In this document: positions 4,914 through 5,087 of the stretch, in pieces
Layout: each line of letters begins with the position of its first letter
Numbering within the stretch: position 1 is the stretch's first letter
Source: Acidobacteriota bacterium
GTDB lineage: Bacteria; Acidobacteriota; UBA6911; RPQK01
Direction of reading: 5' to 3'
NCBI GenBank assembly: GCA_003819755.1
Contig: RPQK01000592.1
Span: forward strand, 1-5,087
DNA: 5,087 nt
The notes under the pieces: model-generated
The model's input: the letters and a program-made list of their open reading frames with translations, nothing else
Told to the model about the DNA's origin: nothing
Databases searched by the model: none
Program-made: the position numbers and the translations under genes

Positions 4914-5087
4914 TATGTTAACCCGCCACAGCACGCTAAGAAAAGCGACTGGAACCACAAGAGGCGAAAAAGCGGGGGACAAGGGGGGACGAAGGCGGTC
5001 AGGCGTTAATCGCGAGTGGGGGCGTCCCCTGGGAGCGCAGGCGAGACGCCCAATGCCATTTCAGAACTCCTGACCTCTGGGAATCCA
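4914..5087. other. non-coding G-rich upstream region with short repeats
   Basis: No frame here gives a convincing protein. Plus-strand G runs form a near-direct repeat (GGGGGAC at 4974-4980, GGGGGGAC at 4983-4990). A 7-bp inverted repeat (GGGCGTC at 5020-5026, GACGCCC at 5045-5051) encloses an 18-nt loop. The isomerase promoter should lie here on the minus strand, but no clear -35/-10 pair stands out. The texture recalls small dispersed repeats (REP-like) of large environmental genomes, which cannot be tested from one copy. Confidence 0.4.

Noticed and set aside
4876..5073. Plus-strand frame of 65 codons at the right end
   Set aside because: No recognisable domain, high Arg and Gly content from the G-rich DNA, no good ribosome site, and it overlaps the isomerase start.

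Overview
The window carries four complete protein-coding genes and one cut by the left edge, all typical bacterial genes, with short intergenic gaps and clear Shine-Dalgarno sites. The DNA is fairly GC-rich. Three traits fit a Gram-negative environmental bacterium, most plausibly Acidobacteriota: a long-form PPi-dependent phosphofructokinase, exported PIG-L and cyclophilin proteins, and heptameric GGTTCGG-type intergenic repeats. The assignment is an inference from general resemblance and no phylogenetic marker is present.

Layout, left to right. Positions 1-545 (minus) hold the N-terminal part of a DHH-superfamily phosphoesterase of the exopolyphosphatase-like group; its C-terminus lies outside the window. 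Positions 610-1389 (minus) encode an exported PIG-L (LmbE-like) deacetylase, probably in the same transcript. A 150-nt divergent intergenic region (1390-1539) holds a good sigma-70-like promoter for the plus-strand gene at 1540-2358, a membrane-anchored GGDEF protein. That gene converges on the minus-strand gene for pyrophosphate-dependent phosphofructokinase (2393-4045), and a perfect 28-nt palindrome between them looks like a shared bidirectional terminator. Upstream of the phosphofructokinase gene, a 140-nt gap is almost filled by an inverted pair of heptameric repeat arrays. Next comes a secreted cyclophilin-type prolyl isomerase (4186-4887, minus). The last 200 nt (4888-5087) contain no convincing gene; they hold the isomerase leader and a G-rich, inverted-repeat-bearing stretch.

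The genes do not form one obvious pathway. They cover glycolysis using PPi, possible polyphosphate or nucleotide phosphoester hydrolysis, envelope protein folding, envelope or secreted deacetylation, and cyclic-di-GMP-type signalling. No phage, CRISPR, toxin-antitoxin or defence system is visible. The points most worth a second look are: (i) the heptad inverted repeat, able to form a roughly 35-bp stem, between the isomerase stop codon and the phosphofructokinase ribosome-binding site; (ii) the GGDEF protein, which keeps metal-ligand positions and the I-site but has several changes at substrate-contact positions; and (iii) the PIG-L protein, whose HPDD motif reads HPGD, so the usual catalytic-base aspartate is missing.
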